Source: Paenibacillus sp. URB8-2
GTDB taxonomy: Bacteria > Bacillota > Bacilli > Paenibacillales > Paenibacillaceae
NCBI RefSeq assembly: GCF_013393385.1
Contig: NZ_AP023239.1
Location: 4,650,001-4,714,000 of the forward strand
Direction: 5' to 3'
DNA length: 64,000 nt
In this document: positions 8,271 through 17,133 of the stretch, piece by piece
How the letters are laid out: every line of letters starts with the position of its first letter
Position numbering within the stretch: position 1 is the stretch's first letter
Program-made: the position numbers and the translations under genes
Notes under the pieces: model-generated
Database searches by the model: none
The model's input: the letters and a program-made list of their open reading frames with translations, nothing else
Told to the model about the DNA's origin: nothing

Positions 8271-8313
8271 AACGTCCCGTTTCACTCAACCGAGTGAGCC
8301 GGGGCGTTTTTTT
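8271..8313 (+). terminator. terminator-like hairpin in the leader of the nuclease-like gene
   Basis: AACGTCCCGTTTCACTC pairs with GAGTGAGCCGGGGCGTT (17-bp stem, one mismatch, AACC loop) and is followed by seven T. It lies between the putative promoter and the RBS of the next gene, so it could end a short RNA or act as an attenuator. Confidence 0.75.
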
Positions 8314-8330
8314 ATTTTGAGGAGGAAAAA

Positions 8331-9002
8331 ATGGACTTTAACGAAGCCTATCAGCAGTTTATTCATTATCATCTTGCACACCGTACAGGAGAACGCCAAT
8401 CCAGGCTAACAAGGGGGCATCTGCACGCCGAATCATTGTTTCTGGAAAAGGTCTGGTGGCCTTTGATCGGCCATATGAATGATCTACATCCGGAGTATGA
8501 AGTGCTGGATTGGCGGGGCAGGTCTTATTTTGCCGACTTTGCCTGGCTCCCGGGTTACGCCAAGCTGATTATAGAAATCAAGGGATTTGGCCCGCATGTG
8601 CGCGATATGGACCGGATGAAGTATTGCAATGAATTGAACCGGGAAACCTTTCTGCACGCGATGGGATACCATGTGATTTCCTTTGCCTATGACGATATTG
8701 AACAGCGTCCACAGTTATGCGTCACCTTGCTGCGTATGGTGCTGAGCCGCTATCAGCCATCGGCTGCGCCCGTCTCCAGAGCGGTGCTGGCCGAAAAAGA
8801 GGTGCTCCGGCTCGCCATTAACGCCGCCAAACCTTTGCGGCCGGTGGATGTCGCCCGGCATTTTGAAGTCGACGCCAAGACGGCAGTTCTTATGCTGAAA
8901 AAAATATGCTCCAAGGGCTGGCTGATTCCTGTGCGGCGCGGCAAAAGCGAACGGGCGGTCGGCTATGAACTAACTAATGGCGTTCTCGACTACTACCTGT
9001 AA
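8331..9002 (+). CDS. PD-(D/E)XK nuclease-like protein with C-terminal winged-helix region
   Basis: This 223-aa protein appears to combine two parts. Residues 55-130 carry a PD-(D/E)XK-like core: D69 in YFADFAW, then E82 and K84 in IIEIKG, resembling very-short-patch/DUF559-type nucleases. Residues 145-223 look like a winged helix (VDVARHFEVDAKTAVLMLKK). The function is not known; DNA binding or cleavage is an inference from these motifs. The start has a strong RBS, GAGGAGG. It stands alone between a terminator-like leader and a palindromic repeat array, so neighbours give no clue. Confidence 0.65.
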   Translation: MDFNEAYQQFIHYHLAHRTGERQSRLTRGHLHAESLFLEKVWWPLIGHMNDLHPEYEVLDWRGRSYFADFAWLPGYAKLIIEIKGFGPHVRDMDRMKYCNELNRETFLHAMGYHVISFAYDDIEQRPQLCVTLLRMVLSRYQPSAAPVSRAVLAEKEVLRLAINAAKPLRPVDVARHFEVDAKTAVLMLKKICSKGWLIPVRRGKSERAVGYELTNGVLDYYL

Positions 9003-9195
9003 CGGAAATTCTCCGGCTTAATTCTCATATTTCATCCAAAATGTACATTAAGGCGGAAAAGCTCCAGCTTATTCCTCCCCCTTCACCGTAAAGTAGACAA
9101 AGTGGGGAAATAAACAGGAGTTTTTCCAGTTTATTCGGAAATCCGGAAGATTTCCGGCTTATAAACGGGAGAAATTCCCGTTCATTCAGGAAATC
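9003..9195. repeat. array of short GGA-N-TCC palindromic units
   Basis: Five or more related units follow one another, for example GGAAATTCTCCGGCTTAATT, GGAGTTTTTCCAGTTTATTC, GGAAGATTTCCGGCTTATAA and GGGAGAAATTCCCGTTCATT. Each is a small inverted repeat followed by a (G/A)(G/T)(C/T)TTAW-like tail. It separates two converging genes and is probably an intergenic repeat family. Confidence 0.6.
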
Positions 9196-9212
9196 TTCGG
9201 CCGTGCCTCCCG

Positions 9213-9400
9213 CGCGCCCTGGCTTCGCCCCCAGGATCAGCGCTCGCCCCCTTACGGCTCTGCCGTAGACGGCGCGCCACTGCCGCCGCTCGCACCGCTC
9301 TGCTGGCCCCGGCTTCGCACCCGGGCCAGCGGCCGCGCCCGCCCGGTTACGGCTCCGCCGCGGACGGCGCGCCACCGCTTCCGGCAGCGCCGCCGCCAGC
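9213..9400. repeat. imperfect tandem duplication of about 95 bp at the 3' end of yunB
   Basis: The segment around 9251-9285 (TACGGCTCTGCCGTAGACGG) recurs at 9350-9384 (TACGGCTCCGCCGCGGACGG), and the upstream GGCTTCGC blocks are also duplicated. The two copies are read in different frames by the yunB ORF. Confidence 0.6.
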
Positions 9401-10517
9401 TCCCGCGGGAGCTTCCGCCGGTGCCGGAGCCGTCCGCCTGGCCGCCCCGCGCGCCCGGGCTTGGCGCACCGCTCGCGCCCGGGGCGGCAGCGCCGCCGCT
9501 TGAGCCCGGCGTACTTACCCCGCCGGAGGACGGGGCGGGCAGCGCGATATTCGGCGCGCCGGCGCTCCCCGAGCCGACCGGTTTGCCCTGGTTGTCGTAG
9601 TAATACATCGGGACGTCCCCGACAACCATCAGATAAGAGACGGGAATTTCCGTATCAACCACCTGAGGCTCCATGTCAAACGGAACGACCACCGCCACCT
9701 CGGTAACGATGTGAATATACACTTCGACCAGGATCATGTTGATTCCCGCATTTTGCTGGCGGGTATTCAGTTCGACCTTGACCGCGCCCTGCGGCTCGAT
9801 CTTGATCGGAACATCCGGCCCGAAGGATGCGATCAGCGGACTGTCCAGCGCCTGGCCGAGCGGGATATGCTCGGTTTGATTGTGCAGGCCGTCCAAGGTG
9901 GACTGAATCACTTCCGCCGCCTGGGAAGTAATACGCATATGCTCCGAATAGTTGAGCATAAAGCCGGAGACTTTCCCCGCACTGTCCGTCTTCCAGTCGA
10001 TCAGCTTCTCGGCGCTGCTGCCGCTTGCCACCTGGGAAGCGATGGCCTTGTTGATCGCCTCGGTCGCGACCTGCTTCACCCGGATTTGCGCCAGATGGAT
10101 GATCGGCGGCGTCAGGTGCCGTTCCACATAGCCGAGGCCAAACATAACTGCCGCCAGGGTCAACAGAACCGCGGCTAGCCAGAACCGGCGGCGTCTCCCT
10201 GGTCTGCGCTGCCGCCCCCCGGCCGTTTGCCCCGGCCGTCCGCCGCTTTTCGGCCGCTCGCTCCAGTGACCCGTCTGACGAGAAGTCCTGGCGGGCCTGG
10301 ACTTGAAGCGTGTTCCCCCCGGCCGCAGCTTCATCCATCCCCCATCCCCGAATCCGCCGCGCTCGCCCCTCCGCTGTACCGGCCGAAAAATGCCGGAGCC
10401 GCCGGACTTGAACGAGCTTTTTCGCTCGGGCGGCGTGAAGCTGATCCGCGGCAGGCGCAGTCGTCCGAAAGATGGCAGCTGCAGCCGCCGGTTTCCCCAT
10501 TTTTTGATTCTGCCCAT
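9252..10517 (-). CDS. yunB: sporulation protein YunB, with long low-complexity extensions
   Basis: The central 115-330 region, with one membrane segment (about 112-130) followed by IIHLAQIRVKQVATEAINKAI, matches the YunB family needed for Bacillus spore formation. The family is about 250 aa; here there is an Arg/Gly/Pro-rich N-terminal extension of about 110 residues and a Gly/Ser/Ala/Pro tail of about 90. The tail's last 55 residues turn Arg-rich, and another frame there reads a smoother Gly/Ala tail ending at about 9349. This suggests a frameshift after a tandem duplication. The start has RBS GGGAGGG. Confidence 0.82.
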   Translation of the reverse strand: MGRIKKWGNRRLQLPSFGRLRLPRISFTPPERKSSFKSGGSGIFRPVQRRGERGGFGDGGWMKLRPGGTRFKSRPARTSRQTGHWSERPKSGGRPGQTAGGRQRRPGRRRRFWLAAVLLTLAAVMFGLGYVERHLTPPIIHLAQIRVKQVATEAINKAIASQVASGSSAEKLIDWKTDSAGKVSGFMLNYSEHMRITSQAAEVIQSTLDGLHNQTEHIPLGQALDSPLIASFGPDVPIKIEPQGAVKVELNTRQQNAGINMILVEVYIHIVTEVAVVVPFDMEPQVVDTEIPVSYLMVVGDVPMYYYDNQGKPVGSGSAGAPNIALPAPSSGGVSTPGSSGGAAAPGASGAPSPGARGGQADGSGTGGSSRGSWRRRCRKRWRAVRGGAVTGRARPLARVRSRGQQSGASGGSGAPSTAEP

Positions 10518-10584
10518 AAGGTGTCCCTCCCGCCGCTTTCGGCGGTCAAGCCGCCTTCTCTATGTATCGTATTCACCTCCCGCC

Positions 10585-10632
10585 CAAAAAAGAAGAACGC
10601 TTATCCGGCACGGTATGCCTGACAAGCGTTCC
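10585..10632 (-). terminator. terminator of the VTT-domain gene
   Basis: On the minus strand GAACGCTTGT pairs with ATAAGCGTTC around a 17-nt loop and is followed by TTCTTTTTT. It lies about 40 nt after the stop codon. Confidence 0.8.
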
Positions 10633-10671
10633 ATTTCGCTGCGCAAACGTATCTATTTTTTGTAAGACGAA

Positions 10672-11283
10672 TCAAACCATCCGTTCCCGCTTATCCTCCT
10701 GCAGGTGGCCCCAATGCTTCCAGAAAAATACGGCAAGCAGCACGACAACGAACAGACCATAACCGGTCAGATAGAAACTCCACTCCTCTCGCGGAACGAT
10801 AAGAGAAGAACTGATTGTGCCGAAGAACCAGATGTAAGACAGGTTTCCAAGCGACGTTCCCCAGACAAAAGCCGGGAGGGGCAGCGGCGACACCGCCGAC
10901 ATAATATTAATGACATTATTAGGGATGATCGGTATTGTGCGAAGCAGCACCAGGGTCCAGATGCCGTAACGGTTCAAATAACGCTGCCATTTGTCATAAC
11001 GCTTCAGCTTCCTGCCCCATTTCCGGTCAAACCAGTGAAACAAATACCGACGGGACAGATAAAATACGAACAGCCCTCCCAGGTTACAGATCAGCCAGCT
11101 GATCAGCATCCCGCCGATCACATCAAATACCGAGACATGCAGCACGATCAATATAACGAACGGAAAAAATCCAAACAGGCTCTGAAGGAGCGCGAGCGGG
11201 ATCGTAACCAGGAGAATTGCGGGCCCGCTAAGGCCCAGCGCCTGCAGCAGCCAATCAATCCAGGCGTTTATCGTGTCCGTCAT
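10672..11283 (-). CDS. VTT (TVP38/TMEM64, DedA-like) integral membrane protein
   Basis: This is a polytopic membrane protein of 203 aa. The conserved VTT core appears as the glycine-containing GGLFVFYLSRRY segment and the RTIPIIPNNVINIMSAVSPLP motif, followed by further hydrophobic helices and a basic C-terminus. The family is thought to act in lipid or membrane homeostasis; no substrate can be read from the sequence. I chose the ATG at 11283 because AGGAG lies eight bases upstream; a longer ORF from 11415 includes a hairpin and non-conserved residues. Confidence 0.85.
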   Translation of the reverse strand: MTDTINAWIDWLLQALGLSGPAILLVTIPLALLQSLFGFFPFVILIVLHVSVFDVIGGMLISWLICNLGGLFVFYLSRRYLFHWFDRKWGRKLKRYDKWQRYLNRYGIWTLVLLRTIPIIPNNVINIMSAVSPLPLPAFVWGTSLGNLSYIWFFGTISSSLIVPREEWSFYLTGYGLFVVVLLAVFFWKHWGHLQEDKRERMV

Positions 11284-11595
11284 GCGTCGCACTCCTCTCT
11301 CTTGCTCTTTCCCTTGCATCCCTTGCTTCTGATCATATTCAGATATTTCAAAGAAAACACCCCGGACGGGGTGTTTGTAAACGAAAATTTCACTATATCT
11401 ATCATTTAAGAACAAAAGAATATAAAGTATGACAAATTTTCAGCCGAGCTCACTCCATCATAGCATACTTGTTAATCTACTGTAAAATAATAGGGCTACA
11501 TAAAAAAATCAATCGTTTTTCCGGTCAACTGCGTCTTACTTTAAGAACCTAATAATAGATGACTTCTTCCCATTACCAACACTAATTAAGAAAGA
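11284..11595. other. intergenic region with one GC-rich hairpin
   Basis: This AT-rich spacer separates the VTT gene and the sigma-factor remnant. Apart from the hairpin at 11350-11375 nothing codes here. The missing 5' part of the sigma gene cannot be found in any frame. Confidence 0.5.
11350..11375 (-). terminator. hairpin AACACCCCG/CGGGGTGTT upstream of the VTT gene
   Basis: A perfect 9-bp stem with a 2-nt loop, followed on the minus strand by TTCTTT. It could attenuate the VTT transcript or end an older upstream unit. The plus-strand tail (TTTG) is weaker. Confidence 0.45.
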
Positions 11596-11940
11596 TGCCG
11601 GGCGTGGATGAAGCGCAAAAAGCTTAAAGACGAGCAGGCCTTTACGCCCTGGCTAATCCGGATTACCATCAACTGCTGCATGGATGAACTCCGGCGCAAA
11701 AAGCGCATGTTTCCAGCGGAGAAGCTGGTGGAGGAAGCAGTACAGGAAATGAAAAGCAACGAACGGATCGACCTGGAACGGGCGATGAATCGGATGAAGC
11801 CGAGATACCGGCATGCCGTGATCCTAAAATACTACCAGGACATGACAACGGCCCAAATTGCAAAGGTGCTAAAAAAACCCGAAGGCACGATCAAAACCTG
11901 GCTGCGGGAAGGACTGAGGCAGCTTCGGAATTATCTGTAG
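11596..11940 (+). pseudogene. ECF sigma factor, 5'-truncated
   Basis: The frame reads RAWMKRKKLKDEQAF and then the region-2 end TPWLIRITINCCMDELRRKKR, a linker, and a complete region 4 (PRYRHAVILKYYQDMTTAQIAKVLKKPEGTIKTWL). ECF factors are normally 160-190 aa; here an in-frame stop lies just before the visible part and the first 45-50 residues (regions 2.1-2.2) are absent. The longest ORF is 110 aa from the ATG at 11608. Without core-binding region 2.2 it is unlikely to work as a sigma factor. It precedes its membrane partner by 15 nt. Confidence 0.75.
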
Positions 11941-11955
11941 ACATACGGGAGGCGA

Positions 11956-13446
11956 ATGGAAATGGTAGAAAAAGAAGAACGCATTCTGCGTCAGAATGCC
12001 CATGAAATTAACCAGCATGCCGAAACGTTCCAAGAAATGAAACTCTACAACGCCATGCGAAAAGGAATCATGCAGGGGAAAAAGCGCGAGAAGCGGCGCA
12101 TATATTCATATGGAGTGGGCATGGTCGTAGCCGCAGCGGCCGCAGTCCTGCTTACGTTCTCCTTCTTACATGGAGCGCCGGTAACAGAAATTTCTGAACA
12201 TTCCGTGCAAACGGCCAGCACTAAAAATTGGGACAATTTCAAAGAGTACCGCTTGAGCTCCAGGTTATTAGATCCCGCACTTGCAAGCGCCCTGCAACAG
12301 AATCTCGTAAAGCCGGTTCGCCAGAGCGCGGAAAGCAAAGGTTACCGTGTCGATGTAGCCGGTGCTGTTACGGATGGCCGAAAGGTGTTTGTCCTATACA
12401 GTGTCCAGAACAATACGGACAAAGAAATCAATCACGCGGATTTCTCGCTTCAATTTGGAGCCTTTAAGGACCCGTATCCTGGTAAAGGCACAGTATTAAT
12501 GATGCTGGGTCCCGAGAGCCGAATCCCGCCGGGCCAATCCGTAGATTTTATATACTCCACCAACCTTCCCCCATCGGTTCATTCGAAGGAGGCGAACTAC
12601 CATGTTGCTCTTACCGAGACCTCAGAGGAGGCGCTCGCTTCCAGCGGTTCCCGCAAAAGCAAGTACCGGACTGATCTGGATATTGCGTTCGAGCTTGACC
12701 CCGACATGTTAAAAGACCAGCAGCATACGTTAACGGCTGATCGCACCTTGACCGTGGACGGACAAAAAATTAAAGTGCGTCAAGTGCTGTATACCCCGCT
12801 GAGCACCTATGTGGATTTGGAGTATGACAAGAACAACGAGAAACGAATTTTCCAATTGATTAATCCAGTTCTGATCAGTAAAAAGGGGGACACTACCGAA
12901 AAATTATATTACCCCGGCATCATTACATCTGACAATTCCGTAGCCTACTCGGACGATTCCAAGGCCACGCTCGTTTTCAAGAACAGCAAGTACAGCCAGC
13001 CAGACTCCGTCTCATTGAAAACATTCGGCATTTCAGCTGTCGATAAGGATCAGATGAAAATAGTCGTCGATTTAAACAAGAAACAGATTATTGAAGAGCC
13101 GGGGAGTGATCTTGAACTTGTCGAACCCACCCCAGAGAACAATGCGGATACGGGAGAAATTCTGTTACGGCAAAAGATTGACAATGCCCAATATTTTAAC
13201 ACTATTACCTGGCTGGCCGACAGCTTCACCGATGCGCAGGGTAAAGTGCACAAAAAAGCGATTAATCCCACCTCATCAAGCAGCTACGGCGTCTCTAAGT
13301 CAATGGATGGTACAGCGGTGCACGAGATTCCTTATAACTTTGGAGAGGAAGCCAAGAATTATCCGCAGCCTCTGACCATACCGATTGAGAAGTTTATAAA
13401 TCCAATTTGGGACACACAGGCCGTTGAGCTGTACTCGAAGAATTAG
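11956..13446 (+). CDS. DUF4179-type membrane-anchored anti-sigma-like protein
   Basis: This 496-aa protein has a basic cytoplasmic N-terminus (1-48), one membrane helix (about 50-72, VGMVVAAAAAVLLTFSFL) and a large extracellular part with beta-rich regions resembling the DUF4179/DUF5643 proteins encoded next to ECF sigma factors. By position it is the cognate regulator of the truncated sigma gene just upstream. It starts either at 11956 or at an ATG six bases later, both served by GGGAGG. Its stop codon touches the 13-bp direct repeat that marks the left border of the mobile cassette. Confidence 0.75.
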   Translation: MEMVEKEERILRQNAHEINQHAETFQEMKLYNAMRKGIMQGKKREKRRIYSYGVGMVVAAAAAVLLTFSFLHGAPVTEISEHSVQTASTKNWDNFKEYRLSSRLLDPALASALQQNLVKPVRQSAESKGYRVDVAGAVTDGRKVFVLYSVQNNTDKEINHADFSLQFGAFKDPYPGKGTVLMMLGPESRIPPGQSVDFIYSTNLPPSVHSKEANYHVALTETSEEALASSGSRKSKYRTDLDIAFELDPDMLKDQQHTLTADRTLTVDGQKIKVRQVLYTPLSTYVDLEYDKNNEKRIFQLINPVLISKKGDTTEKLYYPGIITSDNSVAYSDDSKATLVFKNSKYSQPDSVSLKTFGISAVDKDQMKIVVDLNKKQIIEEPGSDLELVEPTPENNADTGEILLRQKIDNAQYFNTITWLADSFTDAQGKVHKKAINPTSSSSYGVSKSMDGTAVHEIPYNFGEEAKNYPQPLTIPIEKFINPIWDTQAVELYSKN

Positions 13447-13458
13447 GGGCTAAATCAT
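13446..13458. repeat. left 13-bp direct repeat GGGGCTAAATCAT (target duplication)
   Basis: It is identical to 20025-20037. Each copy abuts an inverted terminal repeat of the cassette, as expected for a target-site duplication. Its first base is the last base of the upstream gene's stop codon. Confidence 0.85.
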
Positions 13459-13538
13459 ATGCCCATCAAGCTAAGGATATATTGCACCCCCAAAAGGAAA
13501 GTCAGGTTTCCTGCTCGAAGGAACCGACTACCAATTAT

Positions 13539-13580
13539 GCAGAAGACCCCTGAACATTTGCAGGTTCAAGGGTCTTCTGC
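13539..13580. terminator. strong inverted repeat near the left end of the cassette
   Basis: GCAGAAGACCC and GGGTCTTCTGC pair, continuing through TGAAC/GTTCA. It lies about 160 nt downstream of the araC pseudogene (minus strand) and has no clear T-tract. It may be a terminator or a transposon sub-terminal structure. Confidence 0.45.
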
Positions 13581-13743
13581 TTGGATTCGAGACGAGGTGG
13601 AGCAGTAGTAGTCCTAGCGTCCACAATGCTTGGCCTTTGCCTTCTCCCGTCGAGCTCGCGCTTACGCTCTTGAATGTCGGGTGACAAGAACATTATCCCA
13701 TTAGTAACCGCGTAAGCATTTGAACCTCCGCCCAGCAGGGGAT

Positions 13744-14645
13744 TCATACGTTTATTGCCCTCAGGCGCTTTATATCTTGTATAGGTGAAAAACCAAACAT
13801 TCGGGAATATTCACGGCTGAATTGCGACGGACTTTCATAGCCTACCCGGAATGCAACATCCGCGGCATCTGTTGACTCGGATAATAACAGACGCCGTGCT
13901 TCCTGCAGCCTCAGTTGTTTTTGAAACTGAATCGGGCTCATAGCGGTTACCTCTTTAAAGTGTCTATGAAGCGAAGAAACACTTATATTCGCTATTTCCG
14001 AAAGCTCCTCAATCCGAAAAGTCCTATCATAGTTATTCATGATATGTTCGATAACGTCTCTGATTCGTTTGGTACTGCTTCCTTCTATAGCATTTGTTCC
14101 AGCGTGGCCCCATGCTGCCCTTGTAGAACCTTATAGAGAATTTCCTTCGTGAAGAGAGGAGCAAGTACCGGGATATCCTTAGGATTGTCTAGCAAACGAG
14201 CTAACCTGATTACCGCATCCAACAAAGATAATTCCATCCGGCTGACAAACATACCTCGCTTAGCGTTTTCTTTCGGGTCAACTCGAATTTCAGAATCGCT
14301 TAAAATTTCTAAGATTTGACCCGGGGTAAACTCAAGTTTGAGAGACAAATACGGAACTTGGGAGGAGGCTTCCATGACTTGTCCGGTAACCGGTAAATCA
14401 ACGGATGCAACAAGGTAATTGGTAGGACCGTATCTAAAGCGTTCTTGTCCCAACAATACATCCTTCACACCCTGAACGACAATGCAAAAGGAAGGATTGT
14501 AAACTGCAAAATTTGATCCAGTAACATTAGATCGACGAGTGAAAAATAAAGACGGAATAGCAGTCGCGTGAACACCGTCCCGGCCTGAATAACGCTCAAT
14601 GATTTTGGCAAGCTCATCCTGCTGGTTATATATTCGTTCAGACAT
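13744..14645 (-). pseudogene. AraC-family regulator interrupted by one frameshift
   Basis: Two frames together make one AraC protein. Residues 1-187 (14645-14085) form the PF06719-type N-terminal domain (TAIPSLFFTRRS, PSFCIVVQGVKDVLLG, SVDLPVTGQV). The second frame (…GSSTKRIRDVIEHIMNNYDR…) carries both HTH motifs and ends at 13744. The break is at about 14092, where EQML-stop replaces an expected EQMAIEGSS; restoring one G (ATGGCT instead of ATGCT) rejoins them. It could be a real pseudogene or an assembly error. It is divergent from the SDR gene it probably regulated. Confidence 0.85.
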
Positions 14646-14864
14646 AAGATCCTCCTCGTTTCTCCATCCTTGATAGTTCCATCATAATTCATATTCGTAT
14701 GTAACGTAAATGATTGTGAGAGGATCAGGCAATCATTTGAGCAGAATGAGATAACGGTCGCCTTTACATTTGTTGCATAATAAGGATGCCGAAGCTGATC
14801 CATAACTGTATTATGATCAATAGAGGTTAGGGGTCAGTATGCCAAGTGAAAGGGGAAGATTAAT

Positions 14865-15662
14865 ATGGGTACACAAGGAAAATATACAGTTATTACCGGA
14901 GCAAGCGCTGGAATTGGTTACGCGACAGCTAAGGCTTTCGCAAATCGTAAGAAAAATATCATACTTGTTGCTCGCCGTGAACACAATCTGAACGAGCTGA
15001 AAAGAGAAATTTTGCAGGAAGTTCCTGAGCTGGATATTGTGATAAAAGCAGTCGATGTATCCGTCAGTCAAAACGTCCATCAACTCTATCGAGAGTTAAA
15101 TTCGTACGAAATCGAAACATGGATTAATAATGCAGGTTTCGGTAACTATGAGAGTGTGTCCGGTCAAGACTTGGACAAGATTGAAACCATGCTGCGCCTA
15201 AACGTGGAAGCCCTAACTATCTTTTCGTCCTTGTATGTACGTGATTATAAAGATGTGGATGGTGCACAATTAATCAATATATCTTCAGCTGGCGGATACA
15301 CAATCGTGCCAACGGCCGTTACCTACTGTGCTACTAAGTTTTATGTCAGTGCATTTACCGAGGGATTGGCCCATGAACTGAAAGCCGCCAATGCAAAATT
15401 ACAAGCTAAAGTATTGGCACCAGCGGCTACCAAAACCGAATTTGGACAAGTGGCCAACAATACGAGCGAGTATGACTATGACAATGTGTTTAGTAAATAC
15501 CATACAAGCGATGAAATGGCCAATTTCCTTTTGCAGCTTTATGATAGCAACATGACTGTTGGTAGAGTTGACAGAGAAGACTTTAAATTCAAACTTAGCG
15601 AACCACTTTTTGATTATGCAGGAAATTCCAAGAATAACCAAAAAGTCCAACTGAAAGATTAA
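14865..15662 (+). CDS. short-chain dehydrogenase/reductase (SDR family)
   Basis: This classical SDR of 265 aa has the N-terminal cofactor motif TGASAGIGYA, the structural NNAGFG motif, and the catalytic Ser (ISSAGG) and YCATK motif. Arg residues after beta-2 (VARREHN) suggest NADP(H). The C-terminal part resembles the YdfG/DltE-like subgroup. The substrate is unknown. The RBS AGGGGAAG is well placed. Codon use is AT-rich compared with genes outside the cassette. It is divergent from the broken araC gene, a common activator-target arrangement. Confidence 0.85.
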   Translation: MGTQGKYTVITGASAGIGYATAKAFANRKKNIILVARREHNLNELKREILQEVPELDIVIKAVDVSVSQNVHQLYRELNSYEIETWINNAGFGNYESVSGQDLDKIETMLRLNVEALTIFSSLYVRDYKDVDGAQLINISSAGGYTIVPTAVTYCATKFYVSAFTEGLAHELKAANAKLQAKVLAPAATKTEFGQVANNTSEYDYDNVFSKYHTSDEMANFLLQLYDSNMTVGRVDREDFKFKLSEPLFDYAGNSKNNQKVQLKD

Positions 15663-15731
15663 CACAGAACACCTGGCCGACGATAATATCCAGCAGCTCG
15701 CGTCGCAGGCGGAAAGCATTCTGTCTCGGGC

Positions 15732-16466
15732 TCATCGGGTATGCTTCTCCAAGAAAAGATCACGGCTTCTTTCCGGTCTAAATGCATATATTGCCGTCAA
15801 AAGGCTGAGCATCATGATGGCGGCCCCGACGAAATTACCGGCAGCCCAGGTCAATGCGAACAGAGCAAATACATGCAGGATAAGCGAGAGGAATAGGGTT
15901 TTAGGTACTCCCCATTTATCCGTAGCATACCCGCCTATATAAGATCCGAAAACGCCGGAGATGCCAAATACGGTCAGCATGAAACTGACGCTGCTGACGG
16001 ATAGCCCTGTATTTTCTTGCAGAAACGGTGAAATGTACGTATAAACCGCCGAGTAACCGGTGATCCATAACAACGAAATGAGCAGTCCGATGACAGGCTT
16101 TCTTTTTTTCAAGATCGACAGCTGATTTGAGAGAGGAACCGGCTGTTCCCCTTTCGACGAAGGGATGAATTTATAAATAGCCAGTGCCGTAATCAAACTG
16201 AAGACTGCAATCATGGCAAACACATAACGCCATCCGAAATATTCGCCGATGAGCACGCCAAATGGAATTCCCAGCACCATAGCCCCGCTTCCACCCATTA
16301 ATATGATTCCGATGGCGCTTCCGCGTTTCTCCGGTGGAACAAGGCTGGCTCCCACGTTCAGCGAAACAACGGTATACATGCCGGTGCTGATCGCGAGTAC
16401 AATACGAGAGGCTATCAGCAACCCGAAGCTCGGGCTTAGAAATGCCACCGCAGAATAAGGGTGGGG
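15732..16466 (-). pseudogene. MFS transporter, truncated at both ends
   Basis: The open part (about 240 aa) holds the middle of a 12-helix MFS transporter of the arabinose-efflux/YbcL type: SFGLLIASRIVLAISTGMY, PPEKRGSAIGI and helices up to about TM9-10, then an unrelated tail ending at 15732. The first two helices are missing, and the longest ORF relies on a GTG at 16448 inside the protein. The N-terminal loss meets the equally truncated LysR gene at about 16466, so one deletion may have removed the shared promoter region and both gene starts. Confidence 0.75.
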
Positions 16467-17066
16467 AAGAACATGCGGGGAACGGTGAATTCGATCAAAA
16501 AATCAAAATTGGCATTTCCTAACCGTTGGGCTTGTCTTTTTTCAGCACGATTGCGGAAGAACTGAATTGCCGTTTCCCAAACCTAAAATATGACGTGCTG
16601 TCCGAGCGGGAGGAATTCATTATTGATGCAATCGCGCTTAATGAGGTGCACTTAGGGATTGTTCCTTATACCAGGGGCCGAACCGATCTGGTGTCTATCC
16701 CCATGTATAAAGAGGAGCTGGTGATGCTGCTTCCCAAAAAAGAGGATGTAATGTTTACGGATTCGTATACCGATTGGCCCAGACTGTTAGACATAACTTG
16801 CTTCTTGTTCTACATGTGCTCTCCGATCCGGAAGCTTACAGATCCTGTACTTATTCAGTTGCTGGGAGAAATGCGGATATGGTAACCTGCCCTCCATCTT
16901 GTCCCACGAATCCGTTCCTTTTCAAATTCGGCGATTGGGACAGACGGTTCCGGGAAGGATGATTCATGTGGTTTACTCTGCTTCCTCTCCGCTGGCGCAA
17001 CAGCTCCACACGTTATCGGAGCAATTGGTCCAGCCTTTTTCTGGTAGTGCGGTTCCAGTGAATTAA
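16467..17066 (+). pseudogene. LysR-family regulator, 5'-truncated with stops and frameshifts
   Basis: Only the substrate-binding half is present. KIKIGIS is followed by an in-frame TAA and then GLSFFSTIAEEL to about 16840 (longest ORF 16526-16885). After a frame change the C-terminal RMIHVVYSASSPLAQQLHTLSEQL segment ends with a TAA at 17064. The HTH domain is missing entirely. It was presumably the divergent regulator of the adjacent MFS gene. Confidence 0.7.
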
Positions 17067-17133
17067 GGAATTGCAGAAGCTCAGGGCTGGTAGTTATAAT
17101 TTCAGATGCGAAAAAAGGACTCAATGAACGCGG

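Noticed and set aside
9025..9375. 116-aa minus-strand ORF downstream of yunB
   Set aside because: It reads the GC-rich duplicated yunB tail in another frame and then runs through the palindromic repeat array.
13535..13747. 70-aa ORF whose start overlaps the end of the araC pseudogene as ATGA
   Set aside because: Its last codons are made by a strong inverted repeat (13539-13580), it has no RBS of note and no family resemblance.
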